This document shows, one piece after another, positions 1 to 11,544 of a stretch of 64,000 nt of DNA (position 1 is its first letter; every line of letters starts with the position of its first letter). The notes under the pieces are model-generated. The model ran no database searches, had not been told where the DNA came from, and worked only from the letters and a program-made list of their open reading frames with translations. The translations under genes were made by a program, and so were the position numbers. The stretch lies in assembly GCF_947507565.1 (NCBI RefSeq), contig NC_089183.1:558001-622000 (forward strand), written 5' to 3'. This stretch comes from Oscarella lobularis. Its lineage: Eukaryota > Porifera > Homoscleromorpha > Homosclerophorida > Oscarellidae.

Positions 1-192
1 TTGACGAGATACCGCGGGATAAATCCCTCTGCAGCGAAGAACGAAAAGCATTCACTTGCCACTTGTTTCTTGTTGGCGGCGCCAAGTGAGTCGATGAAGT
101 TCGCAAGCCAGTCATCATAAGGATTAGCAAGAAGGTTTGGGTCGGAGTAAAGAGTCGTGTCGACAGTGGCAAGGGAACTGGCAAGAACGAAT
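1..192 (-). CDS. Unidentified protein, internal or 3' exon cut by the window edge
   Basis: On the minus strand an open frame of about 63 codons runs from a good splice acceptor (CTTTTCTAG, ending at 193) to the first base of the window. The translation reads FVLASSLATVDTTLYSDPNL, then contains LLANPYDDWLANFIDSLG and ends near FFAAEGFIPRYLV. Its acidic/aromatic spacing and lack of low complexity look like real protein. I do not recognise the family. The frame has no start codon, so this is an internal or last exon whose remainder lies outside the window. No convincing upstream exon could be joined to it between 200 and 900. Confidence 0.45.
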
Positions 193-1509
193 CTAGAAAA
201 GAATTGGGCTATGACATTATGAATTGACACGGCGATTAGCGGTAGCCGATCTATGGCGCGAACCCATGAACGGTAGTACTAATAACCTTGATGCAATTCG
301 CAGCGCCATCAGAAATCTTTGCTGCCCGCAGCTCGAATTTCTGTACTCAGTGTACTGGGCACAACTGGCAAGAAGCCAGCGACAACGCCAGGTGACGTCA
401 CGCGTCGTGTGATCGACGTCGATCTCGGCCGATAAATATGACCTTCTATGGTAGTGTAACGTGCGCAGCGCGTTTGGGAAGGCCGAGGAAGGCCGTATTT
501 GGGGAGCTGTAGGAAGAAATACGTTCGTGCGTAGGTAGTACACGACTTCCGGTTCTCCGTCGTGCAGTGCTCCAACTCGTGAGTCGGTCATTAGCAAAGA
601 TAAATTTTCCAACCACCTTTGGCTAATTAGACTATCGCTTACTGTACGTACATGGAGGACGAAGCTTTTGTTTGAACTCAATACAAACCTAAATATTTTT
701 AGAAGTCCAATACAGTGTAGATGTACAATCATCGAGCAGGTTAGATGTCGGCACGTGATCGGAGCTCAAAGAGAGCGTGAGTGAAGCGTGCAGGATAGAT
801 TGACTAAGCAAGCCAATGTTTATAGTAAGATTCTAAATGCTCTTGGCTTTTGGCACATGAGTTGGACTAAAAATAACGGCTGCGTTTTTCGTTCGTGTCT
901 GCATGGGCGTGACCGAAAACACTATATATGACGTGTACGCATCTAATCGAATCGTTCGCACATGTCAAACGCGAAGTCACGGGGCAGCAGCGCGTCATCC
1001 GATTGGTCGACGGGACCGATCGTTTGACACGTCGCACGCACAACGTTCGAGCGCAGCGCACGAAATTCTCATTCGCCCCCAACGCCCCGTTCTCGGCGCA
1101 CGTCCAGGTGCATTCGGCCGGACGACGTGGCACACGAAGCGGCCACGATAGCGCGACGCGGTAAGCTCGATCACCCGCCGTCGTTTTCGTCGCCTCATTG
1201 CATCGTCTTCTAGGTCTATCGCATGAGAACATAGGGCGCTAGCTGTTTCGAACATGCAGCTCAAGGCAAACAAACAGTAGGCGCTCCTCGCCTCTCTCTC
1301 GCTCTCTTCTGCAGCTCGGTTTGATAGATCGTCTGCGCGCGATCGCGCCTCGATCCGCGCGTCACGAAGCTTCACGTAGGCTACGTATACAAGCGACGAA
1401 CGATCGAAGATGCTCATCCGAGCGAAGCGGGCGTCGCGCGTGAGGCTGGGACTTGTAGCTCCTGTTTTTGTGCTCGCGCATTCGTGTGCTTCTGTGCGTG
1501 TACGTGTGG
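193..1509. other. Intergenic DNA without a supported gene
   Basis: Open frames here (the longest 171 codons, minus, 217-732, and 187 codons, minus, 995-1558) have skewed Arg/Thr/His-rich translations, no recognisable domains and no consistent splice structure. Part of it should be the 5' side of the edge gene at 1-192. Nothing else is seen. Confidence 0.4.
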
Positions 1510-2190
1510 GTGCGTGTGAAAAACCCCAGGCCGGGGCCCCCAAGCGCATTCCGCCCACGCATCACGATAGATAGGCTAATCTCTAAAACGGCTAATCGAC
1601 CCCCTTTAGATTCTCCTTTCGTAGTCTAGGTTTTTTTTCGAGATTGTTTTTGTCCTTGCGAGCGGCTATTGTAGGCCCCGTTGTAGTTGAGAAGGGAAGC
1701 CGCTCGCCGTGACGCGCACGTGTTCGGTGAACGTGTGACGTCACGATAGGTAGCGAAAAGCGTGTGCATTTAGGAGAGCTAATGTTAGTGAGACAGGAAG
1801 CGTCCACCAAAGCATTAGGGGTCCTACAATTTCACTAATTCATGCAACACTCGCTCGACCCGCTAACCGTCCCTATATCGTCAATGTCATCAATGTCATC
1901 AATATCATCAATTTTCAATATCATCAATTTCAATTTTTAATATCATCAATATCATCAACAATTTCATCATAATTGTAATATAATTAATTAATTAATTAAT
2001 TAATTGGTGGGAGGGCCCTCGCGTATGCATTTACCTGTGTACGTGCCTCTTGCATTATATAATACGATTGGTTTTTTATTTTTATTTGCTGTTTTTTGGT
2101 AGTTCAATCAATTTTGTAGTCAAAATGAGAAAAAATGTAATGTTAGTGTAAGAGGCCTTTGGAAGTGGGCCTGAAGAATAAAGAATGCCA
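1510..2190. repeat. Direct repeat, copy A (AT-rich, ATCATCAAT-bearing)
   Basis: This stretch is repeated about 850 bases downstream at 2362-3070. Shared landmarks in order are GGGCCCCCAAGCGCAT, a CATCACGATAG motif, GGCTAATCG, CATTAGGGGTCCTACAATTT, a run of ATCATCAAT-like units (about 1880-1990), and a GTTAGTGTAAG..GGCCTGAAGA end. Neither copy has coding potential. The two copies have diverged by many substitutions and indels, so the duplication is not recent. It may be an unclassified mobile element in tandem. Confidence 0.6.
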
Positions 2191-2361
2191 GGTTGAAGGA
2201 GTCGGCGCTGAAGAAAAGAAAACTGAACATATTGAATTTCAATTTCAGTGTCAAGACCGACGGCTCAGTTGAATCAATTAAAGTCACAGGTAAATTGGGA
2301 TTTGTAGCCCCATTGTTTTTAGTTTCTACGCAATCGTTTTCTGTGGATTGTTTGTACGTGT

Positions 2362-3070
2362 GGGTATGTGTGCATCCCTAGGCCGTGGGCCCCCAAGCGC
2401 ATCCCGCCCATGCATCACGATAGTCAGGACTAATCTCTAAACCGGCTAATCGTCCCTTGTAGATTTTCCCCGTTAGGTTAGATTTTCAATTTATGTGTGT
2501 TTGTTGTGCCAGCGGCTTTTTTAGTGCCTTTTGTAGTTAGAGGTACAGCCGCTGGCCATGGCCACGTGGTTCCGATGAACACGTGATGCCATGATAGGTG
2601 TAGCGAAGCTTTGCTCATTTAGGAATTCTAAACGTAGCCGAGATAGGAAGCTGTCCACTGGAAACGTGTGCATTAGGGGTCCTACAATTTTTCACTAATT
2701 CATGCAACACCTTCCAACCCGCTAACCGTCCCTATGTCATCAATATCGTCATCATCAATATTGTCATCAATAATATCTGTCATCAACTACGTCATCATCA
2801 ATCATCATTTTATTACGTCATCAATGTCAATATTTTTATCAACATCATCATTTTATTAATTGTAATGAGTGGGAGGGATAAGGGGTCCCCGCGTAATGCA
2901 TTGCCTGTTTGTGCACGTGCATCTTACAATAATGTGATACGATTGGTTTCTTATAGTTTCAGTCGTTTTTATAGTCTTGCTAATTTTTATAGTCAAAAAA
3001 TGAAGAAAAAATCAGTAATGTTAGTGTAAGTGGCCTTGCCAGTGGCCTGAAGACTATAGCAAGCAAGAAA
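2362..3070. repeat. Direct repeat, copy B
   Basis: Second copy of the block at 1510-2190, same orientation. The ATCATCAAT-type tract lies at about 2740-2860. No gene is visible. Confidence 0.6.
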
Positions 3071-5607
3071 GGGATCTTGATTTGCAACTGGCGCAGCAAT
3101 TTAGCAAAAAAGACACTATGTCATCCACTCTTCAAAAGCACCACATTGAGCCAAGCGTTATGCACGACTAAAGCAATATAAGAAGAAGACTTTCATTTAG
3201 GAGAAACAATTGCTTGGCCCAAGAGAAACTAAACAACACCCCACTCACTACTAGAGTCAATGGTACGCGGTTGAGAACTTGAAGAAGTCCTGGCCGGTCA
3301 GTTAAAAAAATCGATTGAGAAGAAACTATGCAACACTCACCACTGAAGTGATGAAAAGCCCCTGATATTAGGATGCTTCCCTACGTCTACTTGGTGGTGG
3401 GTACATGCTTAGGAAGAGGTATGAGTCATTATTGGTTTGGGTAGAAAATGTGGGTAGAAGTAGAGAGATTTGTTTAGCCGATGCTTGGGCAGACGTGTGG
3501 GTGGATGTTCTAATCATCCTACCTATGCTTTACTCAGAAGTACGAGTATAGATGCTTCGTATATGGATCAATGTTTTGGAAGACTTTGAGTGAAGTAAAA
3601 GTAGTAGTGATATTGAGTACTGGTTTGCTTTGCCTCTAACATCTTCACGGTTAGAGTGCATAGCGAGATCGTTTGTACTCAACCGCTGATCCCTGCGCTT
3701 CACTCAAACGTCGACCAAACATCCGCATCCATGCGCGGCCATCTATCCGTGCTTCTGGGTAAACGTATGGGCGGATGTTTTGGAACTTTTACTCATAACT
3801 TCTATCCGACCATTGGCCCAACACATCTTCTCGTACTTCTTCCATACTTCTGCGCACAATCGATGCTGATCCGTACTTTATCCCAACATGTACACTTGTA
3901 ACCAAGCGTATGGGCGAATATTCTAAACATCTCTCCGTACTAAACATGCTCTGACAATGGAGAGTACATGGCAAATGCGATTCGGCCGGGTCTGATGACG
4001 AGAACGTCTTGGAATACGTTTTTGAAGTTCAACAAAAAGCTCAGCAGTACATAAAGCCCAGGAGAATGCCAGGCAATACTGAAAGCTCTTCAATTCGTCT
4101 GTGTAGAAGAAATCTCTGCAGACAGAGCAATCTTCTACTGAACAGTGTCCAGGAGAGAGACCCTGCAATGCATCGGAGAGTTCGACAAAATGACAGACAT
4201 TACGGCGATTACAATACAGAAAAAGGCCAAGCCACAATGCCTGTCTACTGAAGCGAAGCTCAATAGAGTCTAATCAAGGAAGTCAAGATATGAATGACAG
4301 CAAACATCTCGAGTTGAAGGAGCCAGCCAGAGGACTATTCAAATGCTCTGGAGGTCAATTCATTCAAAAGAGAAGATACACACACGGTGAGGCCTTGTAC
4401 CTTTATTCATATTCAAGCAGTAGCAATGGCTTTTTTTGTCGAGCCGCCGTGTATGGAAACGAAAAGAATGAGAGAAAACGCCGCAGGGGAAGAAGATGAA
4501 GACGAAATTATTAAACTGTTATTTATTTATTTATATGTTGTAAGTGTTTCGTGCATGCGCGCCAGCATGCTAACGCACTTTTTATTATTTAATTAAACCG
4601 TGCAAATTTTAAATAAATTATGTTAAACTAATCACGTGACTTTCCGGCTTCGCAATAGGCGGGACGAGCGTCCTGGGTCGTCCCTTGCTGCCGGAGGTGT
4701 CGTCCCTCCGGCGCGTCGCTGCTTCACTTGCTCTTGCGAGCAAGCGAAGCAGCGAGAGACTGAGACTGCAGTCCCCACAGCTAATGTGTGCTTGCACGGT
4801 CATCTGAAACGCGTGCAAGCACTGATGATGTAGGCATCGTTCTCCTGGGGAGACTACCATATGATAGCTCCGTCAGGAGATGCATGCCATGTGAGTTGGG
4901 CCTTTTTTCTGCTCCTGCCCAGGAGAGGTGGCAGTTTAGAAGTTATGGTCTCTTGCCACGGAGGCCTCTAAGCAGTTTAGGGGAATGCAACTTATTGATC
5001 AAGTTACAATTCCCCGGGTCTCTTGGACCTCCCGTCTTGCTGAGGACGTTGGGACCACGGTCAACCTCTTCGTCAGCTTCTTCTTCTTCAGTCCTGTCTA
5101 CAAAGGAGAGATCAGAAAGTACGTAAACTATACAGTACTGTCCTATCTACCTGTATCATCTAAACTATAGTGCAGATACCGAGACCTCGATTATGAGCTT
5201 CCGGTATCATTTATATCAGAAAAGATAAGAAATAAAATACGCAAGAATGTTGTTGGAGATCGGAGAGGTTAACCAAAACTCACCAAAAACCATGACCTAC
5301 AGCTCATGGTTTCTGTGAAGCTCTGTGGCATGTCACTCGTGGCGTTTTGTTACCTTGTCTTCCAATAAACATTGCCCCTACGTCCCTTTGCGCAGCCAGA
5401 AACCGGACTACTTAAAACTGAAGTTGCGCAGGTCTACTCCGGTGAAAGCACAAGCTGACGCCAGCGAGCAGAAACATCCCCCCGGTCTCCAAATTGCACT
5501 GCACATGCGCGCTTTGAAGAAATAACTTCCACTCCTTCGGTTCCTCGCGACCAGTCACAACGTCCGCCCCTGTCGCTCCGCCAATCTCAAAGACATTACA
5601 CGCGTCG
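3071..5607. other. Intergenic DNA; no supported gene
   Basis: Several short open frames occur but none shows a domain or a convincing splice chain. The stretch 4982-5115 (plus) reads as a protein-like IDQVTIPRVSW..LAEDVGTTVNLFVSFF and could be an exon of something unrecognised. Around 3660-3920 there are loosely repeated pieces (CGTATGGGCGGATGTTTT-like). The last 100 bases are the presumed promoter and 5' leader of the LDLa gene starting at 5608. Confidence 0.35.
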
Positions 5608-8600
5608 ATGACGATATCACCGAAGCGTGCAGGTGAGAAGTCATGCAGTGGGCTGGCCAACACCTGAGCGGAGAAAGGATCTTAGGCGCTCTTCCTGTAT
5701 ACATATGGACCTCTCGTCCCGTCGAAACGCTCTTAGATCGTTCAAAGATCCCCGCCGTTAGCCCGAACGACTCTTTTAGACCGCTTCCGGGTGTTCTCCT
5801 TTTTTCCGCGTTCCTCCCACTTGAAAGGCTTTCCTCGTTTTCTTGATTTTTTTCTCTCTCTCTCGCTAGTTCTCGTTTTTCTCGTCGTTTTCGTCGAGAC
5901 GACGACGTCGTGTCACGACGCCGATTTTCGTTGCGACAACGGACGCTGCGTCAATCGCGCGTGGATTTGCAACGAGTTCGACGATTGCGGCGATCTTTCG
6001 GACGAGCGCAACTGCTCGACGACGAACGAGAGGCGAATCGATGCCGTTTCGCCGAGTCCTGGCGCGACGGAGGCCTGCGAGCCGTTTCGCTTCTCGTGTG
6101 AGAACGGAAGATGCGTGGGAAAAGAGAAACGCTGCGATGGCGTGGACGATTGCGGGGATTTCTCGGACGAGCGACGCTGCGAGACTGAGGGCGCAACGAC
6201 GCATGCCCCGCAGACTCCTACGCGCGGGAAACCCACCACGGGTTCGGCTACGACGCGCGCGAAACTCGCGAGCACAACCGCGCCGACGGCACGACGCGTC
6301 CCGACTACCTCGACTCCTACGACACGTGCACCGTGTCGCTTCTATCACTTCCGCTGCAACGATGGCCAATGCATTAAACGATCTCGGCGCTGTAACGGCG
6401 TGAAAAATTGCGCAGATTCATCCGACGAAGAAAACTGTCCGGTGACGATGGAGAGAACTCCTCCGCCTACTGTACTCAATCTTTTTACGACGCCACTACC
6501 GAACGGAAGCTGCGCGTATACTCAATTCATGTGCGACGGCGGTCGATGTCTCGAAGGCGACTATCGCTGCAACGGCGTCTACGACTGCTCGGACCGTTCG
6601 GACGAGCAGAATTGTCCGGTTCGCTGCTACGACGGCAAGTTCCCGTGCAAGAACGCCAACTGCATCGATAGCTCTCAGGTCTGCAACGGCTACGACAACT
6701 GCGGCGACAATTCGGACGAGGAGAACTGTCCGACGAGCGCGCCGTGTGACTGGAACGAATTTCGATGCGCCAATGGACGGTGCATTGACAACGATTGGCA
6801 TTGCGACGGTGAAAACGACTGCGGCGACGATTCAGACGAGCTCTACTGTCCCTGCAACTCGGACCAAATTCGATGCGGGAACGGAAGATGTATGTTCAGC
6901 TGGGTCGTTTGCAACGGCTTCAACGACTGCGGGGACTGGTCCGACGAGGAGAACTGCACGTCTTGCTCCGGGTTTCGATGCGAGAACGGAAGATGCGTCA
7001 CCACGTGGGATACTTGCAACGGCAACGACGACTGTGGCGACTATTCAGACGAGACTAACTGCAGTACGGTCGCGGCGTTCACGACGAGCTTGCCAACGAC
7101 GACGAGCCCGGTGCCATGTCCCGACTATGATCAGTTTCGATGCGCGAATGGCCGCTGCATTGCCCAGGTGGAGCGCTGCAACGGATACGACGACTGTTGG
7201 GACTATTCGGACGAGCGCAATTGTCCGACTACGGCGTCCACCGGCTGCGCCGACTATCAATTTCAATGCGACAACGGAAAATGCATTCCTCGCGATTGGC
7301 GCTGCGACGGCAGCGACGACTGCGGCGACGATTCGGATGAGGAGAACTGCGACGTTATCACCGCGGCGCCGACCGTGGCCGCGTGTGAATACGGCGAGTT
7401 TCATTGCGCGAACGGTCGATGCATCAACGGGGGTTGGCATTGCGACGGCGCCGACGACTGCGGCGATAATTCGGACGAGGAGAACTGTGCCACCTGTTCT
7501 TATAACCAATTTCAATGTACTAACGGACTCTGCATCGAGAAGAATTGGCGTTGTGACGGTGGCAACGACTGTGGCGATAACTCGGACGAGAACTGTCAGT
7601 GCATCGACGACTACGGCGACGACAAATTTCGATGCGCCAACGGAGTTTGCGTCGACCGGTGGGATCATTGCAACGGTTACGATGACTGCAGTGACGCGTC
7701 GGACGAGTGGGGATGCGACGGGACAACGGAGCCGGTGCCCACTACGCCCTATAGTCGTTGCTATGGGTTTGATCAATTTCAGTGTCGTAACGGTCGATGT
7801 GTTTCGAACTATGAACGCTGCAACGGCGTAAACAACTGCTGGGACGATTCGGACGAGGAGGGGTGCCCCACGACGTCGGCTACGTGCTTGTCCTATCAAT
7901 TCACGTGTGATAGCGGACAGTGCGTTTCGCAGTCGGATCACTGTGACGGCGATTCCGACTGTTGGGACGATTCGGACGAGAGAGATTGCGGTGCCGTATT
8001 CGAGTGCAGAGATGATCAGTTCCAATGCGCCGACTCTGAATGCGTGTTGAGATCGGATCGTTGCGATGGTGTCGACGACTGCTCGGACGGATCGGACGAG
8101 GTGAGATGCCAACTATGCTACGACTACGAGGACTCGTTTCGTTGCGATAACGGACGGTGCATCGAGTCGACTTACGTCTGCGACGGCGACAACAATTGCG
8201 GCGACTATTCGGACGAGCGAAACTGCGCCACAGGCACAGGCAAGATTAAATAAATATAATAAGGAAATAGATGATTTCGCGCTACCCGGTGAAATAGTTT
8301 TATCTGGCCTGAGTTTGAATTGAAAAAGTACGGTCGATGACCTTTTCTCAATTCAAACCTAGAGCCAAAGGATATGCATGTGAACGCGCATACATGTACG
8401 TATGTACGTGCACATGAATAGTATAAACAGAAACGATCCTTTTGCGCACAGTAAACGCCTCTCTGTGGCGATAGACAGATTCACAATTTCTCCTAGGGGG
8501 TTTGTCTACTACAGCTATAATCGCCATTGCGAGCGGTTCAAGTGTCTTCGGTATTATTCTGCTCACCATTATGATCACAATGTGCGCTCGATCAAAGAAA

Positions 8601-8864
8601 CGACGCTTCCGTCCCAGCAATCCCTACAGCGTTCTACCGCCGGCCTACACACCGCGAGAGCCCACCACCGTTTCTCTACAACCGTCCGTGATGCCGCTGC
8701 CCGGCAATCGCGCGCCGCCGAGGTACACCGAGCTGCCTCAGATTGCCGCGGTGCACGCGGAAGTGGCAGTGCAGCCGAACGAAGGCGAGAGTGCCGCGGA
8801 GGCGCATCTTCAACGTCGTGCTGCTGCTGACAACGTCGAGAATGATCTGCAGCAGGTTGCTTAG
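5608..8864 (+). CDS. 17-LDLa single-pass membrane receptor with PPxY tail
   Basis: Three exons are proposed: 5608-5632, 5870-8239 and 8497-8864 (2763 coding bases, 920 residues). Exon 1 encodes MTISPKRA and splices in phase 1 (GCA G|GTGAGA to CTAG|TT) into the hydrophobic core VLVFLVVFV of the signal peptide. Exon 2 encodes 17 LDLa modules, each with six Cys and the calcium-binding CDG..DC.D.SDE signature, plus two Thr/Pro-rich linkers (after modules 2 and 8). Intron 2 appears to use a GC donor (ACAG|GCAAGA) and a TCCTAG acceptor, keeping phase 1. Exon 3 encodes a membrane segment (IIAIASGSSVFGIILLTIMI), a basic stop-transfer and a tail with PPAYTP and PPRYTEL, two WW-binding PPxY motifs. The nearest known layout is vertebrate LDLRAD3 (3 LDLa, TM, PPxY). 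The role, presumably ligand uptake or signalling, is inferred. Confidence 0.85.
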
Positions 8865-9273
8865 CGTGGCTCTGCTTCGACGTACGACGCCGCGTGAACA
8901 GACGAACGTCTTATTGCGTTATGCTGTTTGCTTTAGTTAGCTGGTTTGAAGAGAGAGCTAGAGGAGGGGTTTCGTGCTGTGCTGTGTTTTTGTCTGTTTT
9001 ATGTATATTATTTATTATTATTGCATGTGTTCGTCAATACATGCACGATTTACGTTGTGGGTCCCACAACGTCAATTGACATTCTGGTGGCTGGCTGAAG
9101 ACCTATTGGGCCATTAAAAATTAGCAGCCAAAGGCCCTGGCCAAAGGGGGTCAGTGATCGTAGCGTGCGTTTCGTCACGAGCGGATCTGAAACCATCGTA
9201 CGTAGACACATTTTTGAGTCAGGCGTGGCACTGTATTGTATTCGCGTCTTGTCGCGTCGTCTCGCTAATCGTT
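8865..9273. promoter_or_regulatory. 3' UTR of the 17-LDLa gene and promoter/5' leader of the next LDLa gene
   Basis: The AT-rich part (about 9000-9025) is probably the 3' UTR/polyadenylation region. From about 9154 the sequence is a diverged relative of the conserved leader found before every array gene (GATCGTAGCGTGCGTTT..GGATCTGAAACCAT.., then CTTGTCGCGTCGTCTCGCT), ending at the start codon at 9274. No separate gene is seen. Confidence 0.5.
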
Positions 9274-11042
9274 ATGAAACACGCAGGTATGTCTATGTGC
9301 CCAAAGCGATGGCGTGCTCTTGACCTCCGCTCAGAAATTTCACTTCCACAATCGCATAAAGAAGAGTTTGTGAAATCTCAAGCCTCAAAATCATAGATCC
9401 TCATCTATGATTAGAACAATTGTCGAGTTCTCCGAGAGCTACGACTAATAGTAAACGAGCCTCGACTGAGAGGGGAGGGGGCTGCATGACGTCGACCACG
9501 GATACTAGAGTATGGATTCTAGTATCCGTGCGTCAACCCACCACATATAGATATCTCAATAGAGATATCTCGTTAGTGCTATTAGGACAGCTTCCCTTCA
9601 AAGCGGTATCTTTCGAATGCGAGTAGTCGACTTTCCGGGCCACTCTGTTAGATCTTGTGGCTGTCGACGAATTAATTATCACAACTCTCCGTATAGGCCT
9701 TATCTTGCTCGTTTTGTCGTCTCTGCTCGTGCGCTCAATGCACGCCGCGCGAACTCTATCGACGTGCACGGGTCGCCGCGAGTTTCAGTGCCTCGATGGA
9801 CAGTGCATTTCTCGACGTTATCGTTGCGACGGAAAGTTCGACTGCGACGATGGCTCAGACGAAAAAATTGGCTGCAAACGAAGAAGAAGAAGAAGACGTT
9901 CCGGCTGCTCTTCCGTTGAATACCAATGCGCAAATGGACGATGCGTTCCGTCAGACTACGTGTGCGACGGCGACGACGACTGCTTTGACTTCTCCGACGA
10001 ATCGGCGTGCTCGACGTCTCCTACGACGAGGTGGATAGCGGACACAACGACGCCGACAACGTTTCCTACGACGATGACGCCGACTTCGACGCCACCGCCT
10101 TGCGCACATGGCGACTTTCGGTGTGCAAATAGCGGACGATGCATTTCGAGATTGTTGGTGTGCAACGGCCGGGACGACTGCGGGAACCTTTCCGACGAAT
10201 CGGCGTGTTCGACATTTTGTCGCCGCCGCTGGCCCCTCTATGCTCGGTGTACAACGACCGAAGAATGCATTATTTGGGAGAAAGTTTGCGACGGACACGC
10301 CGACTGCAGCGACTCTTCCGACGAATTGGCGTGTTCGACATCGTCGTCGTCGCCATCTCCAACGCCGACGAATTCTTGTCCGTCTCACCTTTTTCAGTGT
10401 GGAAATGGACAATGCGTCTTCCGATCAGACGTTTGCAACCACGCAAACGACTGCGGTGACAACTCTGACGAATTCCACTGTCCCACTACCATGTATCCTA
10501 CATATATATTGTATACCGAGGATTACGATTGGGGCTTTCCATTTGAATGCGACGATGGATACTCAATTCCGCGATGGGAGCGATGCGACGGCAGTTATGA
10601 CTGCTTTGATCATTCTGACGAACGCCACTGCCTTATTACTCCCACGCCCGGGCTTCAAGATCGTAAGAAAGAAGTCTCTCTCTTAGAAAACAATGAATTG
10701 TCGGTCGGGGCGACGATTGGTATAGCGTTCTCTGTCGGATTCCTTGCCTTTCTCGTCATTGGCGGCACGATGATCGTGCTGCACGTTCGAGCGAAAAGGA
10801 AGCGACGAATGCGACGTGCGACCGCGCCGGCTCAAGCATCTCGAGTCGTCTATGCGCCCTCGCACGTAATGAATCCGGTTCAAATTCGTTCAAATAGAAG
10901 TCGGAACGTTGCTCGGCATATCGATCGTGCAAGCGACTTGCACGATCCTCCTCCGAGCTACAGAGAAGTAATGCAGATGCCACCGGCGGAACCTCGTCGC
11001 AGTGGAGAGGACGCAGAGGAGCTGGGAACAGCGAACGTATAG
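9274..11042 (+). CDS. Six-LDLa membrane receptor with PPSY tail
   Basis: Exon 1 (9274-9286) encodes MKHA plus one base and splices (GCAG|GTATGT to CCGTATAG|GC) into exon 2 (9697-11042); total 452 residues. The joined signal peptide MKHAGLILLVLSSLLVRSMH is far better than the upstream in-frame alternative. Six LDLa modules follow; the first (CTGRREFQC..IGC) is the module shared by all array genes and is followed by an Arg-rich linker (KRRRRRRRSGC). Some modules deviate: module 4 (CRRRWPLYARC) and module 6 (FECDDGYS, lacking the usual NGRC). Then come a TM segment (IGIAFSVGFLAFLVIGGTMI), RAKRKRR, and a tail with DPPPSYREVM, a PPxY motif. At 10663-10686 a 24-base GTAAGA..CTCTTAG segment matches the position of the small intron in the later array genes; it is in frame and probably retained. 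Confidence 0.85.
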
Positions 11043-11544
11043 CAGCAGCAGAACGATCGCTATGAGTCTTATACGCGCGTGTACGTCTTTTCTAGACTAG
11101 AGGCCTTGTGCTGCTGAATAGATAAATTTAATATAATGCTATTAGCCCGTCTTATTGCGTTAATGTGGAGTTTAGCCAATGGTAAACGTATTTGATGACG
11201 CACGAGGGGCGTGGCGCGGGTAGGCACTTAGGTAAACATAAGCACGCGAGGGCCCTCATTCGCGCCTTCTCCGCTCGAGCGTCGCAATTGCCTCCGCAGG
11301 TGTACCGTCGTCAACATAAAGGTAATCACGTGGGAGCATGTGACATAAAGAGGTCTAACCTAATTAAACCTCTCTAGTCACCTTGGCCGTTATATCTCTG
11401 GCCGTGGCATAGGCGAAGGGTTTGGCGCCTCCAGACTAGCCTGTCCCAGCTAACGAAGTTGAGCCTGAGGCCTAGCTGGGTCCGAGGTTACATTTGCCTC
11501 TTCTGTTCCGCCGACGGTGCGTCGCCTCGTGCTGTGAAACGGCC
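11043..11544. other. 3' UTR and intergenic spacer
   Basis: Bases 11043-11120 are the 3' UTR of the six-LDLa gene; this piece recurs almost unchanged at 24259-24378. At about 11417-11445 a GCGAAGGGTTTGGCGCCTCC piece resembles one arm of the small inverted-repeat element at 15471-15540. The rest leads to the start codon of the kinase gene. Confidence 0.45.

Noticed and set aside
6746-8112. Long shadow frames (361 codons plus, 355 codons minus) across the 17-LDLa exon
   Set aside because: They arise because LDLa codons (GAC, TGC, AAC, GGC, TCG) have few stops in other frames. The in-frame Cys pattern proves the LDLa frame; the same shadows recur in every LDLa gene (for example 262 codons minus at 39447-40235).
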